In this document: in pieces, positions 22,504-35,300 of the stretch
How the letters are laid out: each line of letters starts with the position of its first letter
Position numbering within the stretch: position 1 is the stretch's first letter
Origin: Symbiodinium natans
Lineage: Eukaryota; Sar; Dinophyceae; Suessiales; Symbiodiniaceae
NCBI GenBank assembly: GCA_905221605.1
Contig: CAJNDS010000146.1
Location: 124,001-188,000 of the forward strand
Reading direction: 5' to 3'
Length of the DNA stretch: 64,000 bases
The notes under the pieces: model-generated
What the model was told of the DNA's origin: nothing
What the model saw: the letters and a program-made list of their open reading frames with translations, nothing else
Database searches by the model: none
Translations under genes and position numbers: made by a program

Positions 22504-23230
22504 GGTTTAGGGTTTAGGGTTTAGGGTTTAGGGTTTAGGGTTTATAGGGCTTTCGGGTGTCTAGACCCAAGAGTAACCTAGGAATAAGCAGGGGAATAAA
22601 CAGGGCGCCCTTTTTTGGTCTTTAACGGCGCTTCAAAGGGATCCTAAAGCCAAAAAAGGGAAGACGGGCCTACACTCAGTGCCCAGGTGTAGGATTTCGG
22701 GCTGTATTCAAGGGTCTGCGGATACAGGTGTTGAGGGCACATAAGGGTTTAGGGTTTAGGGTTCAGGGTTTAGGGTTGTGGGTCTTTTCGGGTCTTACGG
22801 TTTAGGGCTTGGGGTGTAGGGTTTAGGGCTGAGAGTTTCGGGCGAAGGGTTCAAAGAGGCGCAATGATGGAGCCTTATAAGGGAAGCTCAAGACGCCCTT
22901 ACTTTTAAAGGTGCTTTGACTTAGTAAAGTCTACTTCGTATCCCCTAGAAACCCCCTTTTTTTGCGCCTATAACCCAACTTACTAACCCTCCTATTCAGT
23001 CAAAAAGAGCTGCAAAGTAGAAAGGACTCGCGCGGGTTTGGGGTCTAGGGTTTAGGGTTTAGGGTTTAGGGTTTAGGGGTATTGGGATTTAGGGCTTCGA
23101 GAGACCACTCCGGGAAGGGAGTTTCCCAAAAAGGGGGGGAGGGTTTAGGGTTTAGGGTTTAGTGTTTAGGGTTTAGCGTTTAGGGTTTAGGGGGGTTTAG
23201 GGTTTAGGGTTTAGGGTTTAGGGTCTAGGG

Positions 23231-24236
23231 TTATAAGGCTTCTACAGGCATTCGGAGGTTTGGCAGAAAGCAGGGACCCCAAATTTCGGAAACCGCCCGC
23301 GTAGCAGCTATCCAGGCATAATTATGGAATCCGCACTGGCCCAGTGTCATGGCACAACGTTAAACCCTAAACCCTAAACCCTAAGCCCTAAGCCCTAAAC
23401 CCTAAACCCTAAACCCTAAACCCTAACCCCAAAATTGTCGAGACAGCTTTCAAGGCAAGCGCCACTTTTGCCGGATGGAACTGAAAGTTTGCACCTGTAC
23501 ATGTAGGGTTTAAGGCTCGGGGTTTAGGGTGTGTGTGCATGTTTTAGTTTCTTGCTTTAGATGGTCCGACTGTTCAGGCAATGTAGATTCGCACGCTCCC
23601 CAAGGCAGGGATGTACTGTTCCACAGCCCAGCTGCTCAGGATGTGAGTCAATAATGCCAGCATTCGCCTCCCAAGCCCTCAACCCTAAACCCTAAACCCT
23701 AAATCCTAAATCCTAAACCCTAAACCCTAAACCCTAAACCCTAAATCCTGAAACCCAAGGCTTTGGGCACAAGACCCGAAAGCCAAACCACCTAAGGCCC
23801 CTGAAAGCCCCTTGAAGCATCAGCCCTCCTGATGGCACTTACTAGCCAAATAGTAATTATTGCACCTATGGCCCAATTATAACCCATATCAGGGCACTTG
23901 AAGGGGCTTGTAAGTGGGTTATAAGTACAGCTACAGTTACAATTGGTTATTCAGTACCATGAACCTCCACCTAAACCCTAAACCCTAAACCCTAAACCCA
24001 AAACCCTAAACCCTGTTGGAACCAACCCAAGACCGATTTGAGGATTCCGAGATCCTGGCAGAGGCTGCACGGGATTGGTCTCTCGCCACAGGATCGAAGG
24101 TGCGGCTCTAAACCCTAAACCCTAAACCCTAAACCCTACACCCGACACCCTACACCCTAAACCTTTCATGCCTTTCCTCTCCTGGTCCCAATCCCATGCC
24201 CCGAAGAAATCATTCAACGTCGAGCGCATAATGGTG
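23231..24236 (-). CDS. Unidentified gene, partial exon chain
   Basis: Blocks: 24236-24182 (TIMRSTLNDFFGAWDWDQ, GA donor), 24081 to about 24012 (RPIPCSLCQDLGILKSVLGW), 23667-23574 (RMLALLTHILSSWAVEQYIP), about 23500-23440 (FQFHPAKVALALKAV) and 23335-23231 (FHNYAWIAATRAVSEIWGP). The last three are hydrophobic enough to be membrane segments. The first two join in phase and the third joins if a GT donor inside the second is used. The final order and stop are not resolved; 23574 and 23231 both read to stops. The antisense of the second block is also open. Product unknown. Confidence 0.4.
23834..23970. mobile_element. Palindromic MITE, family A, right end abutting a repeat array
   Basis: The right arm TACCATGAACCTCCA is intact and passes directly into CCCTAAA repeats. 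The left arm is degraded. Confidence 0.58.
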
Positions 24237-24262
24237 CTCCAAGCCCGTGGCCGGCCAGAGAC

Positions 24263-24371
24263 CCCTAAACCCTAAAGGTTTAGGGTTTAGGGTTTAGGGA
24301 TTGGGGTTTAGGGTTTAGGGTTTAGGCTTAAGCCTCAAACCCTCAAACCCTAGATCCCTAAACCCTAAAAC
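24263..24371. repeat. Array with both kinds of orientation switch
   Basis: CCCTAAA turns to TTTAGGG at CCCTAAAGGTTTAGGG, then turns back at TTTAGGCTTAAGCCTCAAAC, a palindromic junction near 24330. Confidence 0.82.
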
Positions 24372-24893
24372 GCTTATAAGGACCCCCAATTTAGAGAACC
24401 GCCCATGTGCGGGTTAAACCTTAGCGACTGCCCTGACCCACCTACAGTCTCTGCAAAGGATAAGGCTTGTAGGGTTTAGGGTTTAGGGTTTAGGGTTTAG
24501 GGTTCAGGGTTTCGAGCGGACGAAGCCCGAATATTGAAACCCAGCACTGCAGGATTCAGGTATCATGATGAGCATTGAAGGGTGCAATGTTAGGTTTGCA
24601 GAAACCCCGAACACAAACCATGAGCTTGTAGGGAGTTGGCTTGTTGAAACCCAAAAAACCCGAAACCCTAAATCCTGGACTCACCAAAAACCCCCCAACC
24701 CTAGTCTAGACTCACCGAAAGCCCTAAACCTTAGACTCACATAAACCCCAAAACTCCAAACCCCAAATTCTCAACCCTAAAGACACTAGACTCACCTCAA
24801 AGCCTAGGCCGGCTTCGTTCTTGAATGGGCTTCCGGAGCAGGTACTCAGAAGGATGCTGCTCAGGGCAGACCATCCTCAGAATGATTGTTGTT

Positions 24894-25050
24894 GGGTTTA
24901 GGGTTTAGGGTTTAGGGTTTAGGTGTTTAGGGTGTAGGGTTTAGGGTTTAGGGTTTAGGGTTCAGGGTTTAGGGTTCAGGGTTTAGGGTTTAGGGTTTCG
25001 AGTTTGGGGTTTCGGGTTTCGAGTTTGGGGTTTAGGGTTTGTGGGGTTTG
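24894..25050 (+). repeat. Degenerate TTTAGGG array
   Basis: TTTAGGG, TTCAGGG, TTTCGAG and TTTGGGG mixed. A purer array follows at 25147-25203. Confidence 0.85.
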
Positions 25051-25811
25051 TAGGGATTTCAGGGCTTTGGGTCTGAGGTTTTGGGTTCGGGGTCCAGGGG
25101 TGTTTAGGGCTTGAGGGTCCCAGGGATGGTTTAAAAGGGCTCCTTGCAGGTTTAGGGTTTAGGGTTTAGGGTTTAGGGTTTAGGGTTTAGGGTTTAGGGT
25201 TTCGGGTTCAAGGGCCCTAAGCCAAAACCACAAAAAAACCCTACACCCTAAACCCTAAAAACATAAACCCTGAAGCCAAAACATCAAAACCTACTTCTCG
25301 CGGCTTCAGGAGTGGTGCTGCTAAGCCGCAAACCCTGGAGCCACACCATGCTCAAATTCATGCGCCAAAACCCTAAACCCTAAACCCTAAACCCTAAACC
25401 CTAAACCCTAAACCCTAAACCCTAAACCCTAAACCCTCAATCCTCAAACCCTAAGCCCCCTTAAAGACAGGGCTTAGCTTCTGGGGCGCACCTGAGATCT
25501 ATTCCTCATCGCGGAACCCGAAACGAAGTCAGGGCATGAATGCGCCTGGCCGTTGAGATGCGAACCTAAGCTGGACCCTAAACCCTAAACCCTAGACCCT
25601 AAACCCTAAACCCTAAACCCCAAAACCCTGGCGACCCTTGCGACCCTTGCCCCTAGTTGAAGTTGCATAGGGTAGTTCACAGAAGTTTAGGGCTTTCAGT
25701 ATAATTCGCATAGGGTTTAGGGTTTCTTCCCTGAACCCTAAACCCTAAACCCTAAACCCTAAACCCTAAACCCTAAAACCCTAAACCCTAAAACGCGGTC
25801 TGCCAAGCAGC

Positions 25812-26681
25812 TCATTGTGTCAGTTCAGCCCACTTCTTGAATTGCACCCTCAGCCGCTCTCTTCCCTGGCCGCGCGATTCATCGAGGGCAACGCATGAGG
25901 GCAGGGGGGGTTTAGGGTTTAGGGTTTAGGGTCAGCGTTCTGAGGGCTACGCCAGAAGAGAGCATACTTTAGGGAACTGTAGCCATTGAAGAGGCCTTTG
26001 TTGGACATTGTAGGCGGGGGCTTGAGGTACATCCTCTAGGCCCCCGGGAATAATCTAGGAATGGGTGCCCATTTTGGTTTGAAGGGGCTTATAAGAGAAC
26101 GTACAAGTAAGCCCTAGAAAAAAAAAGAAACGGAAATGCCCTGGGCCCTAGTAACCCTAAACCATAAAAGCCTAAACCCAAACAAGTTGGCTTACAACAC
26201 CAATTACAACTTAAAATCCTAAGCCCCAAGACCCGGACATTCGGAGAGATGGGTGTTGGGATTTGGACTTTAGGGTTTGGGGCTGCGGTTTTTAGGGCTT
26301 TGAGGGCTCCAAAGGATTTAGGGTCAAGGTTTAGGGTTTAGGGAGAAGGGTTTAGGGTTTAGGGTTTAAGGTTTAGGGTTTAGGCTTGTGGGTTTGGGTC
26401 TTTGGGCGCTGTACTGACCCTTGAGAAGAGGCCGTTATGTGGAGAAGTGTCTAGGGTTTAGGGCTACATCAAGGGCTTCGCTGGTCTGAGCTTCGGACAA
26501 TGAAGTTTCTGACCCAAAACCACAAACGCCCTCAACCCTAAACCCTAAATTACTATTTGCTCAAGAAACCCCCCGACAAAAAAGTCCATAAATAGACGCT
26601 GCCTCCTGGACAGCTTGGCGATAGCTGGGGTTTTGTTCTCGCCACTCAGCCACCTTTTGCAGAGTCGCGTGGGAGGCCAAG
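25812..26681 (-). CDS. 3' end of an unidentified gene, two exons
   Basis: Exon 26681-26603 reads LASHATLQKVAEWREQNPSY then RQAVQE and ends at a GC donor in phase 0. Exon 25865-25812 starts after a CAG acceptor in phase 0, reads GRERLRVQFKKWAELTQ and stops at TGA (25812-25814). Both are amphipathic and charged, as in helical proteins. A third block near 26515-26465 (TSLSEAQTSEALDVA) could lie between them but its phase does not fit cleanly. Family not recognised. Confidence 0.45.
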
Positions 26682-27929
26682 CTCGGGAGAGTTCGGGGGT
26701 TTAGGGTTTAGGGCTTCGGGGCCTAAACCTTAAACCCTAAACCCTAAACCCTAAACCTTTGAGGGTATGACACCGCAAGTACACCAAGGAGAGTGAGATT
26801 CCGAGTTCAGGGATGCGGCTGCTGCTTCTCACGGTTCAGAGGCGGGGGTGCGCAGTTTGCGTGGGGCTGGTGCCCAAATCTCCCAAATCTCCCAAAAGCC
26901 CTAAACCCTAAACCCTAAACCCTAAACCCTAAACCCTAAACCCTTAAACAAAATTGAGCCCTAAAGCCGACGCTGTACTTTTCGGGAGGAGGTCAAAACC
27001 CAGAAGGATGCCCCCAAGGTGGCAAGGGTCTAGAGGATTTTTTGAAACTGTAGGCTCCAAAAGCCCTACACCCCTAAACCCCTAAACCCTAATCCTTAAC
27101 CCCTAAACCCCTAAACCCCTGCCTCTTATCCTTCCCCCCAAAACCCCGAAAGCCCTAAACCCCCAAATGCCTAAACCTACCCTCTTAACCAAAACCCGAA
27201 ACCCTGAACACCCAAACCCAAAAACCCAAAAACCCTAAACCCAAAAACTCTAAAGCCCGAAACCCCTACCCTCTTCCCCCAACATCCTGAACTTGCATAG
27301 CCCTCCGAGCCAAAAACACTTTTTAGCCCTGAGGGTTTAGGGTTTAGGGTTTGGGGTTTAGGGTTGTACGGTATGGTATGGTATCCGAGGCGAGCGTGCC
27401 GAAAGGCTTGCGGGAGGGTAGGCTTTAGGGTTTAGGGTTTAGGGTTTAGGGTTTAGGGTTTAGACTTTAGGGCTTGGGTTATCCCATCCCCGAACGAAGG
27501 CCGCAAAACCCGTAAACACCGCAAGGCGCGCCAGCTCCAACCCGAACCCCCTCCCCCTCCACCCCCCCCCCCCCCGCCCCCACACAAAACCGTGAACCCA
27601 AGCCCAAAACCCGGAAAAAAAAAAAAAAAAACCTAAACCCTGAACCCCAAATCCCGAACCCTAAGCCCTAAACCCTAGCCCTAAACCCTGAACCCCAAAC
27701 CCCAAACCCCAAACCTCAAACCCTGACGGACCTCCTCGCCCGCCAGGCCCTGGTGGCCCGGCGCCTTCGGCTGAGTTCGGTGTGTGTGTTTGGGGCTAGG
27801 GGTTAGGGTTTAGGATTTAGGGTTTAGGGCTAGGGTTTAGGGTTTAGGGTCAGGGTTTAGGGTTCAGGGTCCGCCGACCCTGGCGGCGTGTTGGATGGGT
27901 TTGAGGAGGTCCCCCAAAAACGCTCCGGG

Positions 27930-28228
27930 GCGGGGGGGGGGTAGGGGGGGTCGGTGCACAATTTTTTCGTGGAGGACCGCGCCACCCGCACAGCGTAAAC
28001 AGGCGGTTCAGCACAGGGGGGTAGGGGCGCCCTCAGCAAAATCAGCGTTTTGGGCACTCCACCCCCTTGGCTTGAGCTTGTCCTGGTGCTACCCCCTACC
28101 CCCCCCCCAACGTTTCACAGAACTCTGCCGAGCAGGCTGGGATGATCTTCGAACCATGCGAGCGGGTTTAGACCTCTCAACTATGCTCTCAGCGGGGTCG
28201 GCAGCTTGAGCCGGAGGCTCTTAAATTT
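27930..28228. repeat. Dispersed repeat, family W, copy 1
   Basis: GGGTCGGTGCA, then GGCGGTTCAGCACA, a GTAGGGG tract, and an end GGGTCGGCAGCTTGAGCC. The same ordered blocks recur at 60575-61112, where degenerate TTTAGGG sequence is inserted. The ORF here reflects the repeat. Confidence 0.52.
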
Positions 28229-29131
28229 AGGGTTCAGGGTTCAGGGTTCAGGGTTCAGGGTTTTAGGGTTCAGGGTTTAGGTTCTTTGGATTTTACGGTT
28301 TTAGGGTTTAGGGAGGTAGGATTTTAGACGTTTAGGCTAGGGTTTAGGGTTTAGGGCGAGGGTTTGGGTTTAATTGTTAGGGTCCGGGGTTTAGGGTTTG
28401 CGTTTCGGGTTTGGGGTTTAGGTTTTAGGGTTTGGGGTTTACGGTCTTTGGGTGTTACGGTTGAGGGTTTTAGGGTTTTAGGGCTTTAGGGTTTTTGGGT
28501 TTTAGGGTTCTAGGGTTTTAGGGTTTTAGGTTTACAGGGTTTTGGGCTTCGGGCACAAGATTTTAGGGCTTGAGTTTTTAGGGTTTGGGGCATGTTTTTA
28601 TTTTGGGGGAGACTAGGGGTGCATGGGGTGTGTAGTGTCTAGGCTTGTAAGTTGTGTTTTTGGGTTTGGGTGTGAGTGGGGTGGTTAGGGGTTTGGGGTG
28701 CTTGTTCCTCCTTTTAGGACTCAGGGTTTACGATGTGTAGGGCTTTAGGCGTTTTAGGCTTAAGAATGAGGGTGTTAGGGTTTATTGTGTGAGGGCTGCG
28801 AGTTTAGGGTTTCGGGCTTAAGGTTTAGGGTTTAGGGCCGGGTGGTCGTTTGAGAGTTCATACGTCTATCGCGTCTAGGTACTTGACGAAACTCCAACAG
28901 ACCAGTCTTATCTACATTGTAAGGTGGCCCAAGCAGCCCTATGAAGAAGATTCTGAAATAAAATCCAAAGAATTCAGGGGTCCTGAACGCTCTTGGAAAG
29001 CCTTTGTGTAGGGCTTCAAGGAGCTTCGGGGTTTAGGGATTAGGGTTTAGGGTTCAGGGCTAGGGTTTAGGGATTAGGGATTAGGGTTAAGGGTTTAGGG
29101 CTTAGGGTTTAGGGTTTAGGGTTTGCGGTTC

Positions 29132-29220
29132 TTGTGATGCCCCAAGCATGAATGCCCGCGGAGCCATTTTGTGCGACTGCCGCATGCTGGCCATGCAGAG
29201 GAGATTGAGTCCGAGAGCTA
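29132..29220 (-). CDS. Exon resembling the TMEM14 family
   Basis: After an AAG acceptor the minus frame reads ALGLNLLCMASMRQ then SHKMAPRAFMLGAS, ending at a GC (29141) or GA (29132) donor. The spacing of Met, Arg/Gln-Ser-x-Lys and x-x-Pro, followed by Ala-Ser, is like the third membrane segment of TMEM14 proteins, small membrane proteins of mitochondria and other organelles. No other exons were placed with confidence; a block near 28985-28880 could be the C terminus. The plus strand is also open here, so strand and identity are tentative. Confidence 0.33.
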
Positions 29221-30778
29221 CTTGTCAAGCATGCGGGAGACTTAGGGTTTAGGGTGTAGGGTGTAGGGTTTGGGGTTTATGGTTTTAGGGTTTTAAATTT
29301 AGGGCGAGGAACCTATATAATCCCGTAAAAGGGTATATAATATATGAGGGGAATATATAGGGTGCCTAATTCTCTCAATGTTCCAGCTGAGGCTTCAAGC
29401 GCAAATTCCAAAACGATAAACTACATGTGTAAGGGCTAATGGGTTGTGTAACGATCAGGGCCCAATAGAACTTTAAAAACTACTGTATTCCAAATCGAGA
29501 TCAGGAAGCCCCATGTGCACCCCCTCCCCCGCAAAAACTCCGATCGCCCCCCTCTCAGGGGCAGTGGTGGCTCATGGCCCGCCCGCGCGGCATGCCTCGC
29601 AGGGCTCAGCCCTCAAACCTACAGTAAACCAGAAAACCCTAAAGCCCCAACCCTAAACCCTAAACCCCTCGACCCGAAACCTAAACCCTAAAGGCCCCCC
29701 CCCCAACAACCAAAACCCGTAAAACCCCTCAAACCCCGAAAGTCCTGAAGCACCTGGAAGCCCTAAAAACCCTAAGCTTTCAAGCCCCTGAAGCCCGAAA
29801 CCCGAAAAGCAACAAAACCCCGAAACCATTGTGTGAACTCAAGGCCTAGGGTTTAGGGTTTAGGTTTAGGGGGCGTGAACTTAAGGCTTCGGGCCAAGGA
29901 TTGAACCCTGCTTCTGACCCTGAACCCTAAACCCAAAAGCCCTTAAGAAAGACCCAAACAACCCCCTGATGTGCCAGAAGCCCAAAAGCCCCGAGAGCCC
30001 CCAAAAGCCCTAAACCCCGAAAATTAGGGTTTAGGGTTTAGGGTTTAGAGTTTAGGGTACGAAACCTGAAAGCGCTTGCGCGCCGACTCAGCTGGTGCGG
30101 AAGTTGACTTTTCCTACACCAAGACACTTTGAGCAGCACACCCTAAAACCTAAACCCTAAACCCTAACCCTGAACCCTAAACCCCAAACCCTAAACCCTA
30201 AACCTTGAATCCCCAAACACAACAACACCACCCACCGCACGGCCTAAGCGGCACCCGAGACGTGAACGTAGGCCAAGCCAACTCCTCAGTTCAGGGTGCC
30301 ATCTAAGAATTTAGGGTTTAGGGTTTTCTAGGGTTTAGGTTTTTTTAGGGTTTAGGGTCTTATTTTTTTCTAAGGGGTGGTTTAGGGTTTTTAGGGTTTA
30401 GGGCTTTAGGGTTTTCTAAATTTTAGAGTTTAGGTTTTTAGGGTTGTGGTTTAGAGATGGTCCCTAACAAGGGGCCCTTCATTGGGGAACCAATTCACTT
30501 ACCCTCTGAAACCTGCAGACATGAGCACTTTCAGGATTTACATGAGATGCAGGGCTCCATATGCAAGATGCTAAGCCGAGAGTTCAACCAAACATCATAG
30601 CACGAAATGTGCACCCTAAACCCTAAACCCTAAACCCTAAACCCTAAACCTTAAACCCTAAACCCTAAACCCTAGAACTGAATGGCTCACTTCACTAAGG
30701 GGAAGTCCCTGACCCTCGTGTGGACAGTTCACTAGCCGTATACCGGACCTATGAAGGCTTCACTCCGAAAAAAACCTT

Positions 30779-30970
30779 TTAGGGTTTAGGGTTAGGGTTT
30801 AGGGTTTAGGGTTTAGGGTTTAGGGTTTAGGGTTTAGGGTTTAGGGTTTAGGGTTTAGGGTTTAGGGTTTAGGGTTTAGGGTTTAGGGTTTAGGGTTTAG
30901 GGTTTAGGGTTTAGGGTTTAGGGTTTAGGGTTTAGGGTTTAGGGTTTAGGGTTTAGGGTTTAGGGTTTAC
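30779..30970 (+). repeat. Longest nearly pure TTTAGGG array
   Basis: About 27 units, all TTTAGGG except one GGTTAGGG slip near 30790. Confidence 0.94.
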
Positions 30971-31487
30971 CTTTTGAGCACACTCTTTCAACATCTTATT
31001 GGATTGTTGAGCAGGCTGCAGGCTACTTAGGATTTGACTGATGCAGTCAATCGAGTAATTAAGACGTAAATGAGGTTCGAGTAGGGTCTACGAAAATAAT
31101 CACAGGTGGGCAATGAAATATTGAAAGTTTTAAGTTAACGAGTCGAAAACTGAAGCGGTCTCTCTTGCAAAGTAAGGGTGTTCATGAGATTAACAAATCT
31201 TAAACAGTGGTTACTAGGACCCCAGAAGCTTATGAAACAAGGGTTCTTCAGCTTCAAACGCACCAATTTGGTGTTGGCAAATATCAGCGAATCTCAAACA
31301 CTACAGGGCCTGCGTCTGCAAGCTGCGTAAAGAGCTCCGATGCCCAGTCCATGGCAACACTGGGCCAAAACTGCCCCCGTATCTCGCGTCCACGACTTGG
31401 TCGCTTTTGAGACATGAGGTTACACCCCAGCAAGCGGGCGCTGGATACACTGTTGTCTGCCCCGCGGCATCTCTCGCTTCAACTCCG
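30970..31487. other. Unique block without repeats
   Basis: About 500 bp of ordinary composition between two TTTAGGG arrays. A minus frame at its right end (LKREMPRGRQQCIQRPLAGV then stop) could be a terminal exon, but the plus strand is equally open (MRLHPSKRALDTLL). It probably includes intergenic sequence downstream of the ceramidase gene. Confidence 0.3.
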
Positions 31488-31628
31488 AGGGTTTAGGGTT
31501 TAGGGTTTAGGGTTTAGGGTTTGTAGCATCTCGGTTGAGTTCTCCTCCTTTGAGCTGCTCAAAGCGAGAAGGCCAACATTAGGTGGCATTACTTGGCTAA
31601 ATGCTGTAGCATTGGTCCAAGAAACTGG

Positions 31629-31730
31629 CTGGTTCTTAGTAGGGAATGAGGGAATGAGGTACCCTATATAATCCCTTAAAAGATATATATATATTGGGCC
31701 CAAATTCCCTCATTCCCTACTAAGAACCAG
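31629..31730. mobile_element. 102 bp MITE with perfect 27 bp inverted repeats (family I)
   Basis: Arms 31629-31655 and 31704-31730 are exact inverse complements (CTGGTTCTTAGTAGGGAATG...). The core is AT-rich. Diverged relatives lie at 29305-29384, 63266-63350 and 63799-63866; the last is cut off by a CCCTAAA array. Confidence 0.72.
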
Positions 31731-32300
31731 GGGGAGAAAACCCAAGGGCCCACGCTTCAGAACTCTTTAAACAAGGTAAGGGACCATGTTCAGGGGCCAT
31801 GTAACGTCCCTTAGATTGTAGGGTTTTAGGGTTCTTGGTTTTCAGGGCTTCCGTGTTGTGGGGTGTCAGGGTTCAAGGGCTTCGAGGGCTTGGGGAGTTA
31901 GAGTTTAGAGTTTTAGGCTTTCGGGGGCTTCCGCACTTACAGCTTAGGGTTTCGGGGGCTTAGGGTTGAGATTTGAGGGTCTACGGGTGTTGTAGGCTTT
32001 CAGGGTTCTGGGATGACATTCCCCACAAACTCCCTGAAAATATACCTAAGACCAGCTCAAGGGCCTTCAAGAAGGCCAATTCGGAGCTCCTCAAAAACAG
32101 TCGGCTTAGAGTTTAGGGTTTAAGGTGTGTGTAGCGGCCGCCCCCTTCTAGATTGAAGCTTAGGGTACCCCACCCTTGGCCCTGTAAAACCCTGGGTTTA
32201 AGGTTTGAAGTTTAGGGTGAAGGGTGCACGGCTTAGGGAGGTGCAGGGTTTATAGGGTCTTGTCTTGGGTCCAGGGGCTAGGCCTATAACTACATGCCGC

Positions 32301-35300
32301 TCAGATGCCCCAGCGGTGCTCGGCATCGCGTTTCAGCACCGTGCAGCGGTGGTATGTCATGAAGACGACATAGCAATACCTGTCATGAGCCCCCCCCTAA
32401 ACCCTAAAATCGAAGGCCCTAAACCCAAACCCCCTACCAAAGACCCTTGACGCCATAATTCAAGCGCTGTATGCCTGAACCCTAAACCCTAAAACCCTAC
32501 ACCCTAAACCCTAAACCCTAAACCCTAAACCCTAAAACCCTACACCCTGAACTACCTTAGGGTCCCTAAAGCCTACGGCCCAGAGGTGGCTTTTCAAGAC
32601 TGCTGAGAGCACGAAAGAGCAGCTCGGCTACATCTTGCGGGTTTAGGGTAAGGATTCAGGATTTAGGGGTTGAGGATTTCGGGTTTTGGGTTTGGGGTTT
32701 AGGGGGTTTTGCAGGTGTACTAGTAGGGCCCAAAGATATACGTGTCCCCCAGTCCGACACAAGTTGGCCGAGCGCACGGGGAGATGGTGGTGACGATGTG
32801 GAACAAGGCATGCAGGTGCAAAGCCTCCGGAAGAAGCGTGAACAAAGCATCCGCTTTCAACCAAAAAAACCAGGAACCCTAAACCCTGAACCCTAAACCC
32901 TAAACCCTAAACCCTATAAGCCTGAAGCCGGCACGACTGCGAAAACCAAGAACCCCACCAACTCTGCTTGCGCCAAACACGTACTTCCACGCACGATAAG
33001 TCTGCCCGGAGCGAAAAAAACCCTAAACCCTAAACCCTAGACCCTAAACCCTAAACCCCAAACCCTAAACCCTAAACCCTAAACCCAAATCCTAAGCGCA
33101 GTGAGCCCTTGAACGCCAAGACCCTAGACGCTAAACCCAGGACTGCAATGCAAACATAATCCTAATCCTGAGCCCACACCAAATATATACTCTATATATG
33201 GGTTTAGGGTTTTGGGTTGTAGGATTTAGGGGTGCATGGACCCTTGGGGCCAATGACAAGCAAGTTGCCGCACGCAGGGTTCAGGATTGTTTGGGAGGGG
33301 TCTGATGATTCTGCATGAGTCTAGGGTTTAGGGTTTAGGGTTTAGGGTTTAGGGTTGTTTATTTGGAATTTGGATTTGGGGATTTTGGGTTGAAGCTGAG
33401 GCCTAGATGCCCCCCGAACCACATCAAGCTGCAAACCCCTTCGCTAGTGCGCGACAACTGCCTAAGCCTAACCCCTAAACCCCAAACCCTAAACCTCAAA
33501 CCCTAAACCCCAAACCCTAAACCCTAAACCCCAAACCCTAAAAAACGCGGAAGTGCATTGTGCGATGGCAGATGTTTTTCTGAGTTCGCAAGCACCCAAC
33601 AGCTCCAACATGAGGGCCAAATGCGGGTAAAGCTATGGGCCCTGTGAGGGTCGGTGGGTGGCCCCTATGGCCTGCCCTGGCCTGCCCCTATAGTGGGGGT
33701 TTGTGGTTTAGGGTTTAGGGTTGCTAGGGTTGAGGTGTTAAAGAGTACCCTTTTTTATTTAAAGGGTTTATGAGGGAACCTGAACGCTAAACAAAGGAAT
33801 TTAGGGCCTGGTCTTGGTCCTAGTTAGGGTTGGGGGGTCATCTACCCCCCCCCCCCCCCCCCAATAGCCCTGGAAGGTGTAGAGTACCCTAGCCCACAAG
33901 TCCTGATATGCACTAAGCCTTAACCCCTAAACCCTAAACCCTAAACCCTAAACCCTGCCATGAGCATCGTACCTGGAACAACTTGGGGTAGATCGGGCAC
34001 CTATACGAGCCCAAGGGCTTGGGGGGCGGGGGGGGGGGGGGGGGGAGGGGGTTTAGGGTTTAGGGTTTAGGGTTTAGGGTTTAGGGTTTAGGGTTTAGGG
34101 TTTAGGGTTTAGGGTTTAGGGTTTAGGGTTTAGGGTTTAGGGTTTAGGGTTTAGGGTTTAGGGTTTAGGGTTTAGGGTTTAGGGTTTAGGGTTTGGGGTT
34201 TGGGTTTGGGGTTTGGGGTCTAGGGTTTAGGGGTTAGGGGTTAGGGGTTAGGGTTTAAGGTTAGGGTTCAGGGTTCAGGGTTTAGGGTTTAGGGCCGTGG
34301 TTGACATTCCTTGCTTTGTTTCGACGTTTAGGGTTGAGGGTTTTGCGTTTAAGGTCCTGCTTCTAGCCAGACCGCTAGATATTCTAGGATGTAGTACTAC
34401 CAACTTGGGTTTAGGGTTCAGGGGTTCGGTGTAGTTCAGGGTTTAAGTTGAAAAGCCAACTTCATTTTGTCGGAATCCTGCACCCTAAACCCTGAACCCT
34501 GTACTCCGTCCCGGTTGTTTACATACTAGACTCTTTCAACCGGATTAGGGTAGTCTAGGGTTTGTTTAGGGCTGACAGGTTTAGGTTTAGTTTAGGGTTT
34601 AGGGTTCAGGGCGATTTCGACAGTGCAGGGTTCAGGGTATAGGGCCGGTTTAGGGGATGGAGTTTTGTTGCAGGTAAGGGTTTAGGGTTTGGGCTTCTGG
34701 TTTAGGTTGCAGTCGCCTCGGACTAACCCAACGGCCATAAATCCCTTGCAAAGCCCGAAACCCTAAACCCTGAAACCCTGAACTACTAAACCCACCATCG
34801 ACCCTGAAATCCTGAAGTCCTACACCCCTAAAACCCTAAACTGTGAAACCCTGAACCCCTAAACCCTGAACTCCTAAACCTTTGCTTCGGGTGTGTTGTT
34901 TAAGGGCCTTCTCCCCCGGATCCGAAAACCCGAAACCCTAAACCGTAAACCCTATAGACCCTAAACCCGAACGGAAAAGTCCGGGGCACAGGGCGTTCTC
35001 CGGCACCCAAAGGAACAGGAAGCCCGCCTAAGCAAGGCTTTCAGGGCTTGAGCAGGGCCTTGTTGGGAGGGCCTTCACTTGCTCTAAGCCACCAAAATCC
35101 AAAAACCCCAATCCCAAACCCTAAACCCTAAAGCACAAACCCTTAAACATAAACCCTAGTCACTAAACCGTAAACCCTAAACCCCAAAGCCTAACCCTAC
35201 GCAACTCGACGCCTTCGGATTGCACAACTTAAGATCCCTGCAAGCCAAGTTGACCCTTCGTTTCCGACCGAAATGCATTCACACATACGAAGGGTCTTCT

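Larger units (their letters stand above)
25200..29000. other. Gene-poor stretch apart from listed exons
   Basis: Mostly degenerate CCCTAAA/TTTAGGG sequence, family-J (26035-26151) and family-W repeats, poly-A and poly-C runs (27550-27630), and a long diverged TTTAGGG-like field at 28230-28830. Weak candidate exons lie at about 25565-25490 and 27765-27725. Confidence 0.5.

Noticed and set aside
32265-32450. Plus-strand frame with [11 protein letters not shown], reminiscent of a reverse transcriptase YxDD box
   Set aside because: The minus strand of the same bases is the terminal ceramidase exon ([16 protein letters not shown] ... stop), which fits in phase and family. The plus frame is its shadow.
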